A stretch of 44,940 bases of DNA, from NCBI GenBank assembly GCA_015654835.1, contig JAATGG010000073.1, positions 1 through 44,940 on the forward strand, given 5' to 3'. The DNA is from Terriglobales bacterium (GTDB taxonomy: Bacteria > Acidobacteriota > Terriglobia > Terriglobales > Acidobacteriaceae). Shown in pieces: positions 1 to 9,600 of this stretch; positions within the stretch are counted from its first letter, which is position 1, and the number at the start of each line of letters is the position of its first letter. Below the pieces are notes generated by a model, which did no database searches, was not told the origin of the DNA, and saw only the letters and a list, made by a program, of their open reading frames with translations. Made by a program: the position numbers and the translations under genes.

Positions 1-116
1 CCCGAAGTGGCTGGGGCTACGTTCTTTCAAAAACGGCTATGTTTCAAAGTGCAGAGGCGCTCAACTCGTGAACGCCCCGCTCAGACTGCTGACAAACCTC
101 AAGGGAGAGGAAAGCG

Positions 117-181
117 GTCCCTCAGGGGCTAAAGCCCCGATTATTCTGCCGGACTTGTGTACGGGCTAAAGCCCGTACCCT
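117..181. repeat. Two-palindrome REP-like repeat, copy 1
   Basis: Two perfect palindromic hairpins share the core GGCTAAAGCC: GGGGCTAAAGCCCC at 125-138 and GTACGGGCTAAAGCCCGTAC at 159-178, 20 bases apart. The same pair, in the same order and orientation and with a similar spacer, recurs at 22108-22173. The double-palindrome layout is like REP/BIME elements of other bacteria. The assignment to that class is by architecture, not by sequence match. Confidence 0.75.
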
Positions 182-230
182 TCAACAGGCGGACATCTCT
201 TCGCAAAACAATGGGTTTTTCATCAGTCGG

Positions 231-257
231 AGAGGCGCTCACGAGTTGAGCGCCTCT
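231..257. terminator. Strong hairpin downstream of the permease gene
   Basis: Perfect 11-bp arms AGAGGCGCTCA / TGAGCGCCTCT enclose a 5-base loop. On the plus strand a short TGTTTTC run follows; on the minus strand, which carries the permease transcript, no U-tract follows. It may still act as a transcript end or RNA-stabilising hairpin for the permease gene, which stops 33 bases away. Confidence 0.4.
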
Positions 258-289
258 GCTGTTTTCTGGTTCTCGATGGGGGCGGCGGG

Positions 290-1690
290 TTAGTGCGTTA
301 CGGGCGCAGAGGTTCCATAGCGCTTGCGCACGAACCACAACACCGGCAGGCCGAGCAGGATGAGAGCGGTGCCGAGCAACGAGCCTTTGAGGTTGCCAGC
401 ATAACTGGACACGAGCACAGCGGCGGCACAGACGACGAAGATGGCGGGCAGCAGCGGATATCCCCAGACGCGGTAGGGGCGGGGCAGGTCGGGCCGGCGG
501 CGGCGATAGACGAAGACGGTGGTGGCGGTGAGCATGTAGAAGAGCCACTCGGCGAAGACGGCCAACTCGAAGTGCTGCTGAAACTGACTGAGGAAGAGCA
601 GCAGGACGGTGGAGAGAATTCCCTGGACGATCAGTGAAGTAGAGGGCGACTGGAAGCGCGGATGGATGTGCGCGAACTGGTGGAAGAAGAGCCGGTCGCG
701 GGCGGCGGCGAAGGGGACGCGAGCGCCGGACATCACGGTTCCATTGAGCGTGACGAAGATGCTGATGGCCATGGCGGCAGCGACAAAGCCGGCACCGCGC
801 GGGCCGGCGACGATGGAGAGCGCGGCGACGGCGGGGCGCTCGCTGGCGGCGATTTGCGCGGCGGGCAGGATGTATTGGATGGCGGCGTTGGTGGCCATGA
901 AGAGCACGCCGACGATGAAGAGTCCGCCGATGAGCGCGATGGGGAGGCTGCGCTCGGGGCGGCGCACTTCGCCGGCGACCATGGTGAGATCGTTCCAGCC
1001 ATCGTAGGCCCACAGCGTGGCGATGAGCGCGGCCATGAAGCCATTGACGCCGCCGACGGCGTGAGGCAGCGAGGTGGAGAAGTTGGTCCACGAGCCGGAG
1101 GCGGAAGCGAAGCAGAAGCCGGCGACGATCAGGATCAGGATTCCCTTGAGGACGGTGAAGACGAGTTGGAAGTCGCCGGCCTTTTTGATGCCGAGATAGT
1201 TGAGTCCGGTCATGAACCAGGTGACGGCGATGGCGAATACCTGCGACCAGAGCAGGGGAATGGGGGCGCCGAGGGCCCGGGTGTCGAGCCAATGGAAGGC
1301 GGGAAAAAACTCCAACGTGCGAGCGAGGCCGATGGTGACGGCGGCGATGGAGGCGGGCTTGGCTACGGCAAACCACGTCCACATATAGAGGAAGGCGGGT
1401 GTGTCGCCGTAGGCTCCGCGGATGTAGACATATTCGCCGCCGGCATAGGGCAGCATGGAACCGAGCTCGGCATAGGTCATGGCGCCGAAGAGGGAGAGCA
1501 GGCCGCCGACGATCCAGGCGAGATAGACGAGCGAGGAGGAGCCTACGTCCTGCATCATTTCGCGGGGGACGAGAAAGATGCCGCTGCCGATGATGGTGCC
1601 GACGACGATGGCGGTAGCCTGGCTGGCGCCGAGGACGCGGGGAAGGTCGGCTGGAATTTGTCGAGGGAGTTCGGAAGAGGGCTTACTCAT
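290..1690 (-). CDS. APC-superfamily amino acid permease
   Basis: This is a polytopic inner-membrane transporter of the amino acid-polyamine-organocation superfamily, probably importing or exchanging an amino acid. The 466-residue protein has the length and about 12 hydrophobic segments expected. The first segment carries GTIIGSGIFLVP, the family's substrate-backbone-binding glycine motif in TM1, and is followed by a typical TM2-TM3 block (YAELGSMLPYAGGEYVYIR) as in LAT-like members. The start at MSKPSSELPR was chosen because the few residues upstream are not family-like; a start 21 bases further out is possible. Substrate cannot be read from the sequence. It lies 85 bases downstream of uvrC on the same strand. 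Confidence 0.9.
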   Translation of the reverse strand: MSKPSSELPRQIPADLPRVLGASQATAIVVGTIIGSGIFLVPREMMQDVGSSSLVYLAWIVGGLLSLFGAMTYAELGSMLPYAGGEYVYIRGAYGDTPAFLYMWTWFAVAKPASIAAVTIGLARTLEFFPAFHWLDTRALGAPIPLLWSQVFAIAVTWFMTGLNYLGIKKAGDFQLVFTVLKGILILIVAGFCFASASGSWTNFSTSLPHAVGGVNGFMAALIATLWAYDGWNDLTMVAGEVRRPERSLPIALIGGLFIVGVLFMATNAAIQYILPAAQIAASERPAVAALSIVAGPRGAGFVAAAMAISIFVTLNGTVMSGARVPFAAARDRLFFHQFAHIHPRFQSPSTSLIVQGILSTVLLLFLSQFQQHFELAVFAEWLFYMLTATTVFVYRRRRPDLPRPYRVWGYPLLPAIFVVCAAAVLVSSYAGNLKGSLLGTALILLGLPVLWFVRKRYGTSAPVTH

Positions 1691-1775
1691 GCGCTGAAGT
1701 GAGGGTAGCACAGGGGAATTCGGAGCCGGGGTATGGGAGTGCGTGTGCGGGCCTCTTGAATCGCGGGTTTGCGAG

Positions 1776-3758
1776 CTATGTAGTTGGCAGTGGCTCGGTG
1801 TGGAAGTGCTTCCAAATGGTTTCGGCGGTTTTGCGGGGAACCACGGCGGCGAGTGACTCGGCGGTGGCTTGCTGCACGTCGCGGAGGCTGCCGAAGTGGG
1901 TGAGCAGGCGCTGGCGGGTCAGAGCGCCGACGCCGGGGATGGCGAGCAACTCGGAGTCGCGGTCGCGCATGGCGCGGCGCTGGCGATGATAGCCGACGGC
2001 AAAGCGGTGGCTCTCGTCGCGGATGAGCTGAATCAGGTGCAGAACAGGGGAGCGGCGGTCGAGCACGACCGGCTCCTCCTCATTGCCATAGACGTAGATG
2101 ACTTCTTCGCGCTTGGCAATCGAGGCGAGAGGCTGGGAGCCGAGGCCGAGCGACTCAAGGGCATCCGCGGCGGAGTGAAGCTGGCCCAGGCCGCCGTCGA
2201 TGAGGACCAGCGAGGGCATGGGCTGGCCTTCGTCTTTGAGGCGGCGATAGCGGCGAAGAATCACCTCGCGCATGGAGGCAAAATCATCGACGCCGAGGAC
2301 AGTCATGACCTTGAACTTGCGGTAGGCCTGCTTGTTCATCTTGCCGTCTTCCCACACGACGAGGGAGGCTACGGTTTCAGCGCCTTGAATGTGGGAGATG
2401 TCGAAGCACTCGATGCGGCGGGGCAACTCGGGGAGCATGAGGGCATCGGCGAGGGCCTCCTGAATGGCTTTGCGCGAGGGCTCCAGTACACGAAAACGCT
2501 GGGTGTAGGACTGCTTGGCATTCTGGCTGGCCAGATCGACCAGAGAACGCTTTTCTCCGCGCTGGGGAACGGCCAGCTCGATGCGGTGGCCGGCCCGCTC
2601 GCTGAGCAGAGTGGTGAGGGCCTCGCGGTCATCGAAGTCCACCGGGACGAGAATGCTGCGCGGGACATAGTGCTGATCGATGTAGAGCTGCTTGAGGAGC
2701 GCGGAAAAGATCTGTCCGGCGTGGAAGGGCGTTTCGGGGGCGGGGGCAGCGTCTTCTTCAGAGGCTGAAGTCTCATTCGATTGCGACGGATTGCTGGACG
2801 GGCTGAGGCTTGCGCCCTGCTCGATTTGATCCGGCTCCACTTTGTCCGGCTCCGCCGGGCTGCCGGATTCCGATGCGGCGGGTTCCAGCAGGTCGGGAAG
2901 GTCTTCCCAGAAAAACTCGCGGCGGTCGACGATTTTGCCGGCGCGCATGTGGAAGAGGTTGACGGCGAGGCTGCCGGCTTCAAAGTGATAGCCGAAGACG
3001 TCGGCGTCATCGTCCTGCTCGACGGTGGCGATGCGCTGCTTTTCCTGAAGCTGGTGGACGGTGGAGAGTTGGTCGCGGAGGCGCGCCGCGGCTTCGAACT
3101 GCTCGGCCTCGGCGGCGGCGGCCATGCGCGTGGTGAGGGTGCGCTCCAACTCGGCCTGACGGCCTTCGAGAAAAAGCTGGGTATCGCGGACGGCGTCCTT
3201 GTAGGCCTCCGGGGTGGTGAGTTCCTCGACGCAGGGGCCCAGGCAGCGATGGATGTAGTACTGCAGGCAGGCGCGGGGATGGAAGCGCGCGAGATCGACC
3301 TTGCAACTGGGCAGCAGAAAGCTGCGGTGGATGAGCTCGACGACCCGGTAGGCCAGATTGCCGGGGAAATAAGGACCGTAGTAGGCGGCGCCATCCTTGC
3401 GCAGGCGGCGGGTGACGAAAACCTTGGGGAAGCGGTCGCCGAGGGTCAATTTGACGTAGGGGTAGGTCTTGTCGTCGCGCAGCAGGATGTTAAAGCGGGG
3501 CTTGCGCTGCTTGATGAGGTTGTTTTCAAGGGCCAGGGCTTCATGTTCGTTGGCTACCAGGATGTAGTCGAGATCGACGGCCTCGCGCATGAGGGAGCCG
3601 GTTTTGGCGTTGGCCTGCGAGGCCTCAAGCAAGTAGGAACGGACCCGCGAGCGGAGATTTTTGGCCTTGCCCACATAAATGATTTCGCCCTCGGCGTTCT
3701 TGTAGAGATAGACGCCAGGCTGCATGGGCAGGGAACGGATTTTCTCGTAGAGGTCCAT
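1776..3758 (-). CDS. uvrC: UvrABC system protein C (excinuclease subunit C)
   Basis: UvrC makes both incisions around a DNA lesion after UvrAB has loaded UvrB. The 660-residue protein shows the full domain order: GIY-YIG nuclease (GVYLYKNAEGEIIYVGKAKN, about 15-35), a UVR helix pair that binds UvrB (about 211-245), the RNase H-like second nuclease (CFDISH near 451, LIDGGLGQ near 519) and a C-terminal helix-hairpin-helix region (IPGVGALTRQRLL, about 607). Start MDLYEK places the GIY domain at the usual distance from the N terminus; the 25 codons upstream look non-coding. An acidic, Ser/Pro/Glu-rich stretch of about 50 residues (about 293-343) interrupts the protein before the RNase H domain and looks disordered. 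uvrA is about 3 kb away in a different transcription unit. Confidence 0.96.
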   Translation of the reverse strand: MDLYEKIRSLPMQPGVYLYKNAEGEIIYVGKAKNLRSRVRSYLLEASQANAKTGSLMREAVDLDYILVANEHEALALENNLIKQRKPRFNILLRDDKTYPYVKLTLGDRFPKVFVTRRLRKDGAAYYGPYFPGNLAYRVVELIHRSFLLPSCKVDLARFHPRACLQYYIHRCLGPCVEELTTPEAYKDAVRDTQLFLEGRQAELERTLTTRMAAAAEAEQFEAAARLRDQLSTVHQLQEKQRIATVEQDDDADVFGYHFEAGSLAVNLFHMRAGKIVDRREFFWEDLPDLLEPAASESGSPAEPDKVEPDQIEQGASLSPSSNPSQSNETSASEEDAAPAPETPFHAGQIFSALLKQLYIDQHYVPRSILVPVDFDDREALTTLLSERAGHRIELAVPQRGEKRSLVDLASQNAKQSYTQRFRVLEPSRKAIQEALADALMLPELPRRIECFDISHIQGAETVASLVVWEDGKMNKQAYRKFKVMTVLGVDDFASMREVILRRYRRLKDEGQPMPSLVLIDGGLGQLHSAADALESLGLGSQPLASIAKREEVIYVYGNEEEPVVLDRRSPVLHLIQLIRDESHRFAVGYHRQRRAMRDRDSELLAIPGVGALTRQRLLTHFGSLRDVQQATAESLAAVVPRKTAETIWKHFHTEPLPTT

Positions 3759-4066
3759 GGGAACGATTTTGGGGCGCGGCCAAGTGCCGGGAAATCCAAC
3801 TCTTAGGATAACGGGCCCTGGAAAGAGATGCACGGAGAGTGGGAAAGCAGCGCAATCCTTACCCGGGAGGGTAAAAATTACATGGCAATCGCGGTATGAG
3901 GACGCGGGAGGATTTTTGGTTAAAGGACTGTAAATAGAGGGGTTATTGGGAGAAGGCGACTTTGGCCCTGGGGATGCAAGAGTGTTGACGTCATGAAAGC
4001 ATCTCCGTCCGTGGCTGGGACCATCTACACAACGACCCAGTTCGGGCGACCGGAGGATAAGGAAAA

Positions 4067-4801
4067 ATGATCACGAATCGGATTGGATTATTGATGGCGG
4101 CCGTGGCGCTCGCGGGTGTGACGGGGTGTGCGACCAAGAATTATGTGCGCAATCAGACGGCGCCGCTGGTGGATCATACCAACCAGCTTGACGAGAAGAC
4201 GGCAGACAACAACCGGCAGATCCACGACGTGAACGACCGGGCGCAGGCGGGGATTCAGCAGGCGCAGGGAGCGGCGGACACGGCTACACAGAATGCGCAG
4301 AGCGCCAGCAAGGCGGCAGGAGATGCGGAAACGTCGGCCAATGACGCGGTGCATCGCGCCGACTCGCTGGACAGTGTTGTGAAGGGGCTGGACAACTACA
4401 AGTCGATGGCCAATGTTGCGGTGACGTTCGGATTCGACAAGGCGGCACTGACCAAGGACGACCGAGCCCAGTTAGACAGCTTTGCGGGGCAGCTTGGGTC
4501 GGCAAAGAGCTACATTCTCGAAGTGACGGGCGGAACGGACTCGACCGGCCCGGCTGAGTACAACTACCAACTGAGCCAGCGGCGCGCGGATGCGGTGGTT
4601 CAGTACCTGGCGTCGAAGTACAACGTGCCGGCGCACCGCTTCTATCTGATCGGCATCGGCAAGGACAAGGAAGTGGCTCCGAACAACACGGCGGAAGGAC
4701 GCAAGCAAAATCGCCGGGTTGAGATCCAATTGCTGTCGAACCTGAGTGGCGGCGATCAGTCGACGACTCCGGTGGCAAGCAATGAAGGGCTGAGCAAGTA
4801 A
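4067..4801 (+). CDS. OmpA/Pal-like peptidoglycan-associated lipoprotein
   Basis: A 244-residue outer-membrane lipoprotein that probably tethers the outer membrane to peptidoglycan. The N terminus is a lipoprotein signal peptide with lipobox VTGC (Cys21). Residues about 30-110 are rich in Ala, Gln, Asn and Asp and look like a coiled-coil stalk, reminiscent of Lpp. The C-terminal half (about 120-225) is an OmpA-C domain: TFGFDKAAL, the YNYQLSQRRADAVVQYL motif and the closing GRKQNRRVEI. The start follows GGAGGATAAGG with acceptable spacing. The gene is transcribed divergently from uvrC and ends in a clear bidirectional terminator shared with pyrE. It is not next to tol genes, so a Tol-Pal role is only possible. 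Confidence 0.9.
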   Translation: MITNRIGLLMAAVALAGVTGCATKNYVRNQTAPLVDHTNQLDEKTADNNRQIHDVNDRAQAGIQQAQGAADTATQNAQSASKAAGDAETSANDAVHRADSLDSVVKGLDNYKSMANVAVTFGFDKAALTKDDRAQLDSFAGQLGSAKSYILEVTGGTDSTGPAEYNYQLSQRRADAVVQYLASKYNVPAHRFYLIGIGKDKEVAPNNTAEGRKQNRRVEIQLLSNLSGGDQSTTPVASNEGLSK

Positions 4802-4824
4802 AACGGAACCTAACCGCTGAAACG

Positions 4825-4863
4825 AAAACGAGCCATCTCCGCAGAGGCGGGATGGCTCGTTTT
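4825..4863. terminator. Bidirectional rho-independent terminator
   Basis: A perfect 13-bp stem, AAAACGAGCCATC / GATGGCTCGTTTT, with a 13-base loop. It carries T-runs on both strands and lies between the convergent OmpA-like gene and pyrE, so it can end both transcripts. Confidence 0.9.
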
Positions 4864-4899
4864 GCATTGGGCTGCGGATTTTTGGGCTCTGCCGGAGGT

Positions 4900-5514
4900 T
4901 CAGGCCTGGGGGGCGGCAAGCTGTCTGACATGCTCTTCGCGAACGCCGTTTGCCGAGAAGAGGCGCAGGAACGGGGCATCTTGAGCGGCGGCTTCGACGG
5001 CGGGACGGCCATTGGCTTCTTCGCGCTCGACCAGGCAAACCACGGCGGCGACAGTCATGCCGGCTTCGCGGGCGGCCTCAATGGCGGTGACGGTGGAGGC
5101 GCCGGTGGTGCAGACATCATCGACAATGACGACGCGGGCGCCTTCGCGGAAGAAACCTTCGATGCGGCGGCCGGTGCCATGCGTTTTCTCGACTTTGCGG
5201 ACCAGGAAGCCATGCAGCAAGGGAGCGCCGGGGGTGGTGAGTGCGCGCCAGGCGCTGGCGGTGGCCACGTTGGAGACGATGGGGTCGGCGCCCAGGGTGA
5301 GTCCGCCGACGGCCTCGGCTTCGATGCCGTGCTCCTCAAGCAACTCAAGGACGGCATGGCCGGTGAGGCGTCCGCCTTCGGCATGGAGCGTGGTGGTGCG
5401 GCAGTCGATGTAATAGTCGCTGGTGCCGCCGGAAGAGAGCTTGAATTGTCCAAGGCGGAAGCTGATGCGCGCCAAAAGGGAGAGCAGTCGTTGAGCGTGG
5501 GTAGGAATGGTCAT
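4900..5514 (-). CDS. pyrE: Orotate phosphoribosyltransferase
   Basis: Transfers the ribose-phosphate of PRPP to orotate to make OMP in pyrimidine synthesis; cytosolic. The 204-residue protein has the PRPP-binding loop VVIVDDVCTTGAST (about 128-141), an early FKLSSGGTSDYYIDCR segment typical of PyrE, and a GLTLGADPI segment, as in other OPRTases. It is a single-gene unit ending at a shared terminator. A -10-like TACAAT ends 8 bases before the ATG with no clear Shine-Dalgarno, so the mRNA may have little or no leader. No other pyrimidine genes are adjacent. Confidence 0.94.
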   Translation of the reverse strand: MTIPTHAQRLLSLLARISFRLGQFKLSSGGTSDYYIDCRTTTLHAEGGRLTGHAVLELLEEHGIEAEAVGGLTLGADPIVSNVATASAWRALTTPGAPLLHGFLVRKVEKTHGTGRRIEGFFREGARVVIVDDVCTTGASTVTAIEAAREAGMTVAAVVCLVEREEANGRPAVEAAAQDAPFLRLFSANGVREEHVRQLAAPQA

Positions 5515-5650
5515 TCGTTTCGATTGTAAAGCGATTCATGAGCCGGCAGGAAGGCAAGTTGGCCGCAGGACGAGCAATTTTCCCGCCGGTTTTGGGACGG
5601 AAGAGTTTCTGAAAACCTGCGCGGGTAGGCTGCACAGCCCGGGTGGACGG

Positions 5651-6655
5651 CTACATTTTGTCGAGATGGCGGAAGCCGCTGGTGCCCAGCAGCATGAGCG
5701 AGAAGAGCAGGAAATTGTAGCTGGCATGAACGAGCACGCTGGCGGCCAGGGAGCGGGTGCTGAGCCGCACCACGCAGAGAACGAGGCTGACGCAGACGAG
5801 CAGGAGGAACGGGCCGAGCGAGTAGCCGGTCTGGTCGGCGTGCATCAGGGCGAAGGGAATGCTGGTGAGGACGGAGCCGACGGCCATGGCGCGCAGGGAC
5901 CACCGCGGATGGCCGTTTTCATCGGGCCAGGGGGCCGGGGACTGGCCGTTTCGTTCGGCAAGCCAGTCGTAGGCGGTGCAGAGGGCGGGCAGCAGGAAGC
6001 CGCGGAAGGCGATCTCTTCAAAGAAGGGCGCGAGGGTGACGCCGAAGCCGAACAGGAGCCAGGCTGCGCCGGGCATCCGGAAGATGCGGTCGATGGGGGC
6101 ATCGGCAGGCCCGGGCATCAGGATTCCATTGACGAGGGCGAGAACAAAGCAGACAGCGGCGGCAGCGAGGAGACGCCGGCGCAGACGGATGGCCGTAACG
6201 GCGCGCCAGTGAATCCCAGCAAAAAAGCTTTTGTGCCAGACCAGCGGAAAGACGATGAGGCAAGCGATGAACGTCGTGAGGTAAACAATTGCCTGACTGC
6301 CCAGGGCGTAGCGAACATCGTCGACTGCCTGCTTGACGGTGGAAACGCCGAAGAGATGGAAATGAAGGGCGGTCTGGGTGAGCGCGGCCGAGGCCAACAG
6401 GCCGAACGTCAGCATGACCGCCAGCAGAACTACGTGTCCCAGATGCGGGATGCGCACCGGCGGAGGGACGTACGGCTGGGTATAGGAGGCAAAGAGCGGG
6501 GGCGCGGACAGATACTCGGGTGGAGAGTTTTCGTGCGACTCGGGGCCCGCGGGCTGGGCCGGCCAGGGAGACGGCGCCGGCTCAGAGAGGGAGCTTTCTG
6601 CCGGAGGCTGGTTGTCCTCCGGCTCGCCGGGCAGATGCTCCGGAAAGGGGGTCAT
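5651..6655 (-). CDS. CPBP-family intramembrane metalloprotease (CAAX-type)
   Basis: A 334-residue membrane protein of the CPBP/Rce1 (Abi) family of intramembrane endopeptidases. The first 65 residues are Pro/Glu-rich and cytosolic-looking, followed by about seven hydrophobic segments. The three catalytic motifs are visible: FFEEIAFRG (Glu213-Glu214, Arg218), FALMH (His272) and VHASYN (His310, Asn314). The substrate is unknown; some bacterial relatives process peptides or help in bacteriocin immunity. Its ATG overlaps the uvrA stop as ATGA, so it is probably translated by coupling from the uvrA mRNA. A functional link to excision repair is not known and the pairing may just be an operon coincidence. 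Confidence 0.88.
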   Translation of the reverse strand: MTPFPEHLPGEPEDNQPPAESSLSEPAPSPWPAQPAGPESHENSPPEYLSAPPLFASYTQPYVPPPVRIPHLGHVVLLAVMLTFGLLASAALTQTALHFHLFGVSTVKQAVDDVRYALGSQAIVYLTTFIACLIVFPLVWHKSFFAGIHWRAVTAIRLRRRLLAAAAVCFVLALVNGILMPGPADAPIDRIFRMPGAAWLLFGFGVTLAPFFEEIAFRGFLLPALCTAYDWLAERNGQSPAPWPDENGHPRWSLRAMAVGSVLTSIPFALMHADQTGYSLGPFLLLVCVSLVLCVVRLSTRSLAASVLVHASYNFLLFSLMLLGTSGFRHLDKM

Positions 6656-9600
6656 GCGCGCGCCGGCCTTTTCTTCGCGGTCTTTTTAGCAGGCGTTTTG
6701 GCCAGCTTCCGAGAGGACTTTTCGGCGGCGGTTTTTGCCGCTTTCTTGACGGCCGGCTTCTTGGCTGCGGTGCGTCTTGCCTTGGAAGGCTCGGGAACCG
6801 CTTCGGGATCGGGCTGCCGGGCGACTCTCTTCTTGGTCTGCGGCTTCGAAGAGGCCGTATCTTTACCGGAGGCCGGACCGGTCTCAACGTCGGGGGCAAC
6901 CTCGATGAAATCGGGTTCCGGCTCAATCGGCAACAGGCGCCCGTCGCTGGATTTGTAGTAGCGCGCAAGGAATTGGCCGGTATAGGAAGCAGGGACAGCG
7001 GCGATCTGCGCCGGCCTGCCCTGGGCGATGAGGTGGCCGCCGTCTTCGCCGCCTTCCGGACCCATGTCCAAGATCCAATCGGCGTTGCGGATGACGTCGA
7101 GATTGTGCTCGATGATGACCACGGAGTTGCCGAGATCGGCGAGGCGGTGGAGCACTTCAAGCAACTTGCGCACGTCATCGAAATGCAGGCCGGTGGTAGG
7201 CTCGTCGAGCATGTAAAGGGTGCGGCCGGTCTGGCGCTTGGAGAGCTCGCGGGCCAGCTTCATGCGCTGCGCTTCGCCGCCGGAGAGGGTGGTGGCGCTT
7301 TGTCCGAGGCGGACGTAGCCGAGCCCTACATCGACCAGCGTCTGCAGCTTTTGGCGCACCTGCGGAACGTCGGCGAGCACGGTGAGCGCGTCCTCGATGG
7401 TGAGGTCGAGAATGTCGGCGATGGAGTGGCCGTTGAATTTTACGGCGAGGGTTTCCTGGTTATAGCGGCGCCCGTTGCAGATTTCGCATTGCACGTAGAC
7501 GTCGGGCATGAAGTTCATTTCGATGCGGCGCTGGCCGTCGCCCTGGCAGGTTTCGCAGCGGCCTCCGGCAACGTTGAAGCTGAAGCGGCCGGGCTTGTAT
7601 CCGCGCTCGCGCGACTCGGGCAGCATGGCGAAGATGTCGCGGATGGGCGAGAAGACCTGGGTGTAGGTGGCCGGGTTGGAGCGCGGGGTGCGGCCGATGG
7701 GCGACTGGTCGATGCGGATGACCTTGTCGAGCTGCTCGGCGCCTTCGAGCGACTCGTGGGCGCCGGGTTCCTCACGCGAGCCGTAGATGGTGTGGGCCAG
7801 CGAGCGGTAAAGAATGTCGTTGATGAGGGTGCTTTTGCCGCTGCCGCTGACGCCGGTGACGACGGTCATGACGCCGAGCGGGATGCGGACGTTCACGTCC
7901 TGCAGATTGTGCTCGCGAGCGCCGGTGACGGTGAGCCATTTGCCGGTGAGCGGGCGGGGCTTGGCGCGCTGCAGGATGGAGGCGGCTCCGGAGAGATAGC
8001 GTCCGGTAAGCGACTCGGGGCAGGCCATGATCTGGTCGGGTGTGCCTTCGGCGACGACATGGCCGCCGAGACGGCCCGCGCCGGGACCGAGATCGAGCAC
8101 ATAGTCGGCGTGGCGGATGGTGTCTTCATCGTGCTCGACCACCAGGACCGTGTTGCCGAGGTCGCGCAACTGTTCGAGGGCATGAATGAGGCGCTCGTTG
8201 TCGCGCTGGTGGAGGCCGATGGAAGGCTCATCGAGGACATAAAGCACGCCGCGAAGCTTGGAGCCGATTTGGGTGGCGAGACGGATGCGCTGGCCCTCCC
8301 CGCCGGACAGGGTGGAAGCGTTGCGGTCCAGCGAGAGGTAGTTGAGGCCGACGGCGGAGAGGAACTCAAGGCGCTCGACAATCTCACGGCGGATGCGCTC
8401 GGCGACCAGGGCTTCGCGATCGGTGAAGGTGATGCCGATGGCGGCCGAGAGGGCGCGGTTGAGCGGCAGGGCGGTGAAGTCGGCGATGGAGAGGCCGGCG
8501 ATTTTGACGGCGAGGGACTCGGGGCGCAGACGCTTGCCGCGGCAGACGGGGCAGGGGGTGGCGGACATGAAGTTCATCATGTAGTCGCGGTAGCCGTCGC
8601 TGCGGGCTTCTTCAATGGTGTCGCGCAGATAGGTGAGAATGCCGTGGAAACCGGTGCGCGGGGCCTCGTTTTTGGGCGGGCCATAGACGAGGATGTGCTG
8701 CTGGCGGGCGGGCAGGTCTTCAAACGGCGTCTTGAGATCGATGTCGTAGCGGCCGGCGGCCAGATGGACGAGTTTGAGCAGATATTGCGAGGCGGAGCCG
8801 GGGCCGAGGCCTCCGTCAAGCAGGGGCTTGGACCAGTCGGTGATGACCTTGGCGGGATCGAGATCGTAGAGCGAGCCGAGGCCGTGGCACTCCGGGCAGG
8901 CGCCGAAGGTGGAGTTGAAGGAGAAGCTGCGTGGCTCCAGCTTGGGCACGTCGAGACCGCAGTCAGGGCAGGCCATGGACGAGGAGAACAACTGCTCTTC
9001 GCCGCCGGAAAGGCCGACGAGAGCGAGGCCATTGGCTAGCTGCAGGGCCTTGGTGACGGCGGCGTCGAGACGCTTTTCAACCGATGGCTTGGCGCCTGGA
9101 GCGGCGGCCGGATCGACGGGCGCGGTTTTCAGCAGGATGCGATCGATGACGGCTTCGATGGTGTGGTTCTTGCGCTTGTCCAGTTGCAGAGGCTCGGAGA
9201 GGTCGTACACTTCGCCGTCGATGCGGGCGCGGAACCCTTGTTGGTCCAGTTGGTCAAGCAGGTCTTTGAACTCGCCTTTGCGGCCTCGCACCACCGGGGC
9301 CATCACGGTGACACGCTCGCCGGTTCCCGATTGAAGAATGCGCTGCACGATCTGCTCCGCCGTCTGGCGGGCGATGGGGCGGCCGCAGTTGGGGCAGTGG
9401 GGCGTACCTATCGAGGCGTAAAGCAGGCGAAGATAGTCGTAAATTTCAGTGATGGTGCCCACTGTGGAGCGTGGACTGCGGCTGGTAGTTTTTTGCTCGA
9501 TAGAGATGGCCGGGCTGAGTCCCTCGATGGAATCCACGTCGGGGCGCTCGATCTGGTCGAGAAACTGGCGGGCGTAGGCCGAGAGGGTTTCAACATAGCG

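Larger units (their letters stand above)
51..259. repeat. Composite repeat: 21-bp inverted repeats around two palindromes
   Basis: The first 21 bases (51-71) are the exact reverse complement of the last 21 (239-259). Between them lie two perfect palindromic hairpins, described separately. The right arm is also part of its own hairpin (231-257: 11-bp arms, loop CGAGT), and the left arm forms a weaker version of the same hairpin, so the same stem-loop occurs twice in opposite orientation. There is no coding sequence inside. The arrangement resembles a small non-autonomous palindromic element, but no target-site duplication is evident. Bases 1-50 show nothing recognisable. Confidence 0.6.

Noticed and set aside
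51-259. Insertion sequence
   Set aside because: Only about 209 bases, with no transposase and no visible target duplication; kept as a repeat only.
662-1702. Long opposite-strand frame over the permease gene
   Set aside because: Its product is Gly/Asp/Glu-rich low complexity, as expected from the complement of a GC-rich gene; the permease reading has clear family motifs.
6520-9039. 839-codon plus-strand frame over uvrA
   Set aside because: It is a mirror of the UvrA coding sequence with Val/Asp/Gly/Ala bias and no domain; GC-rich codon use often leaves such open antisense frames.
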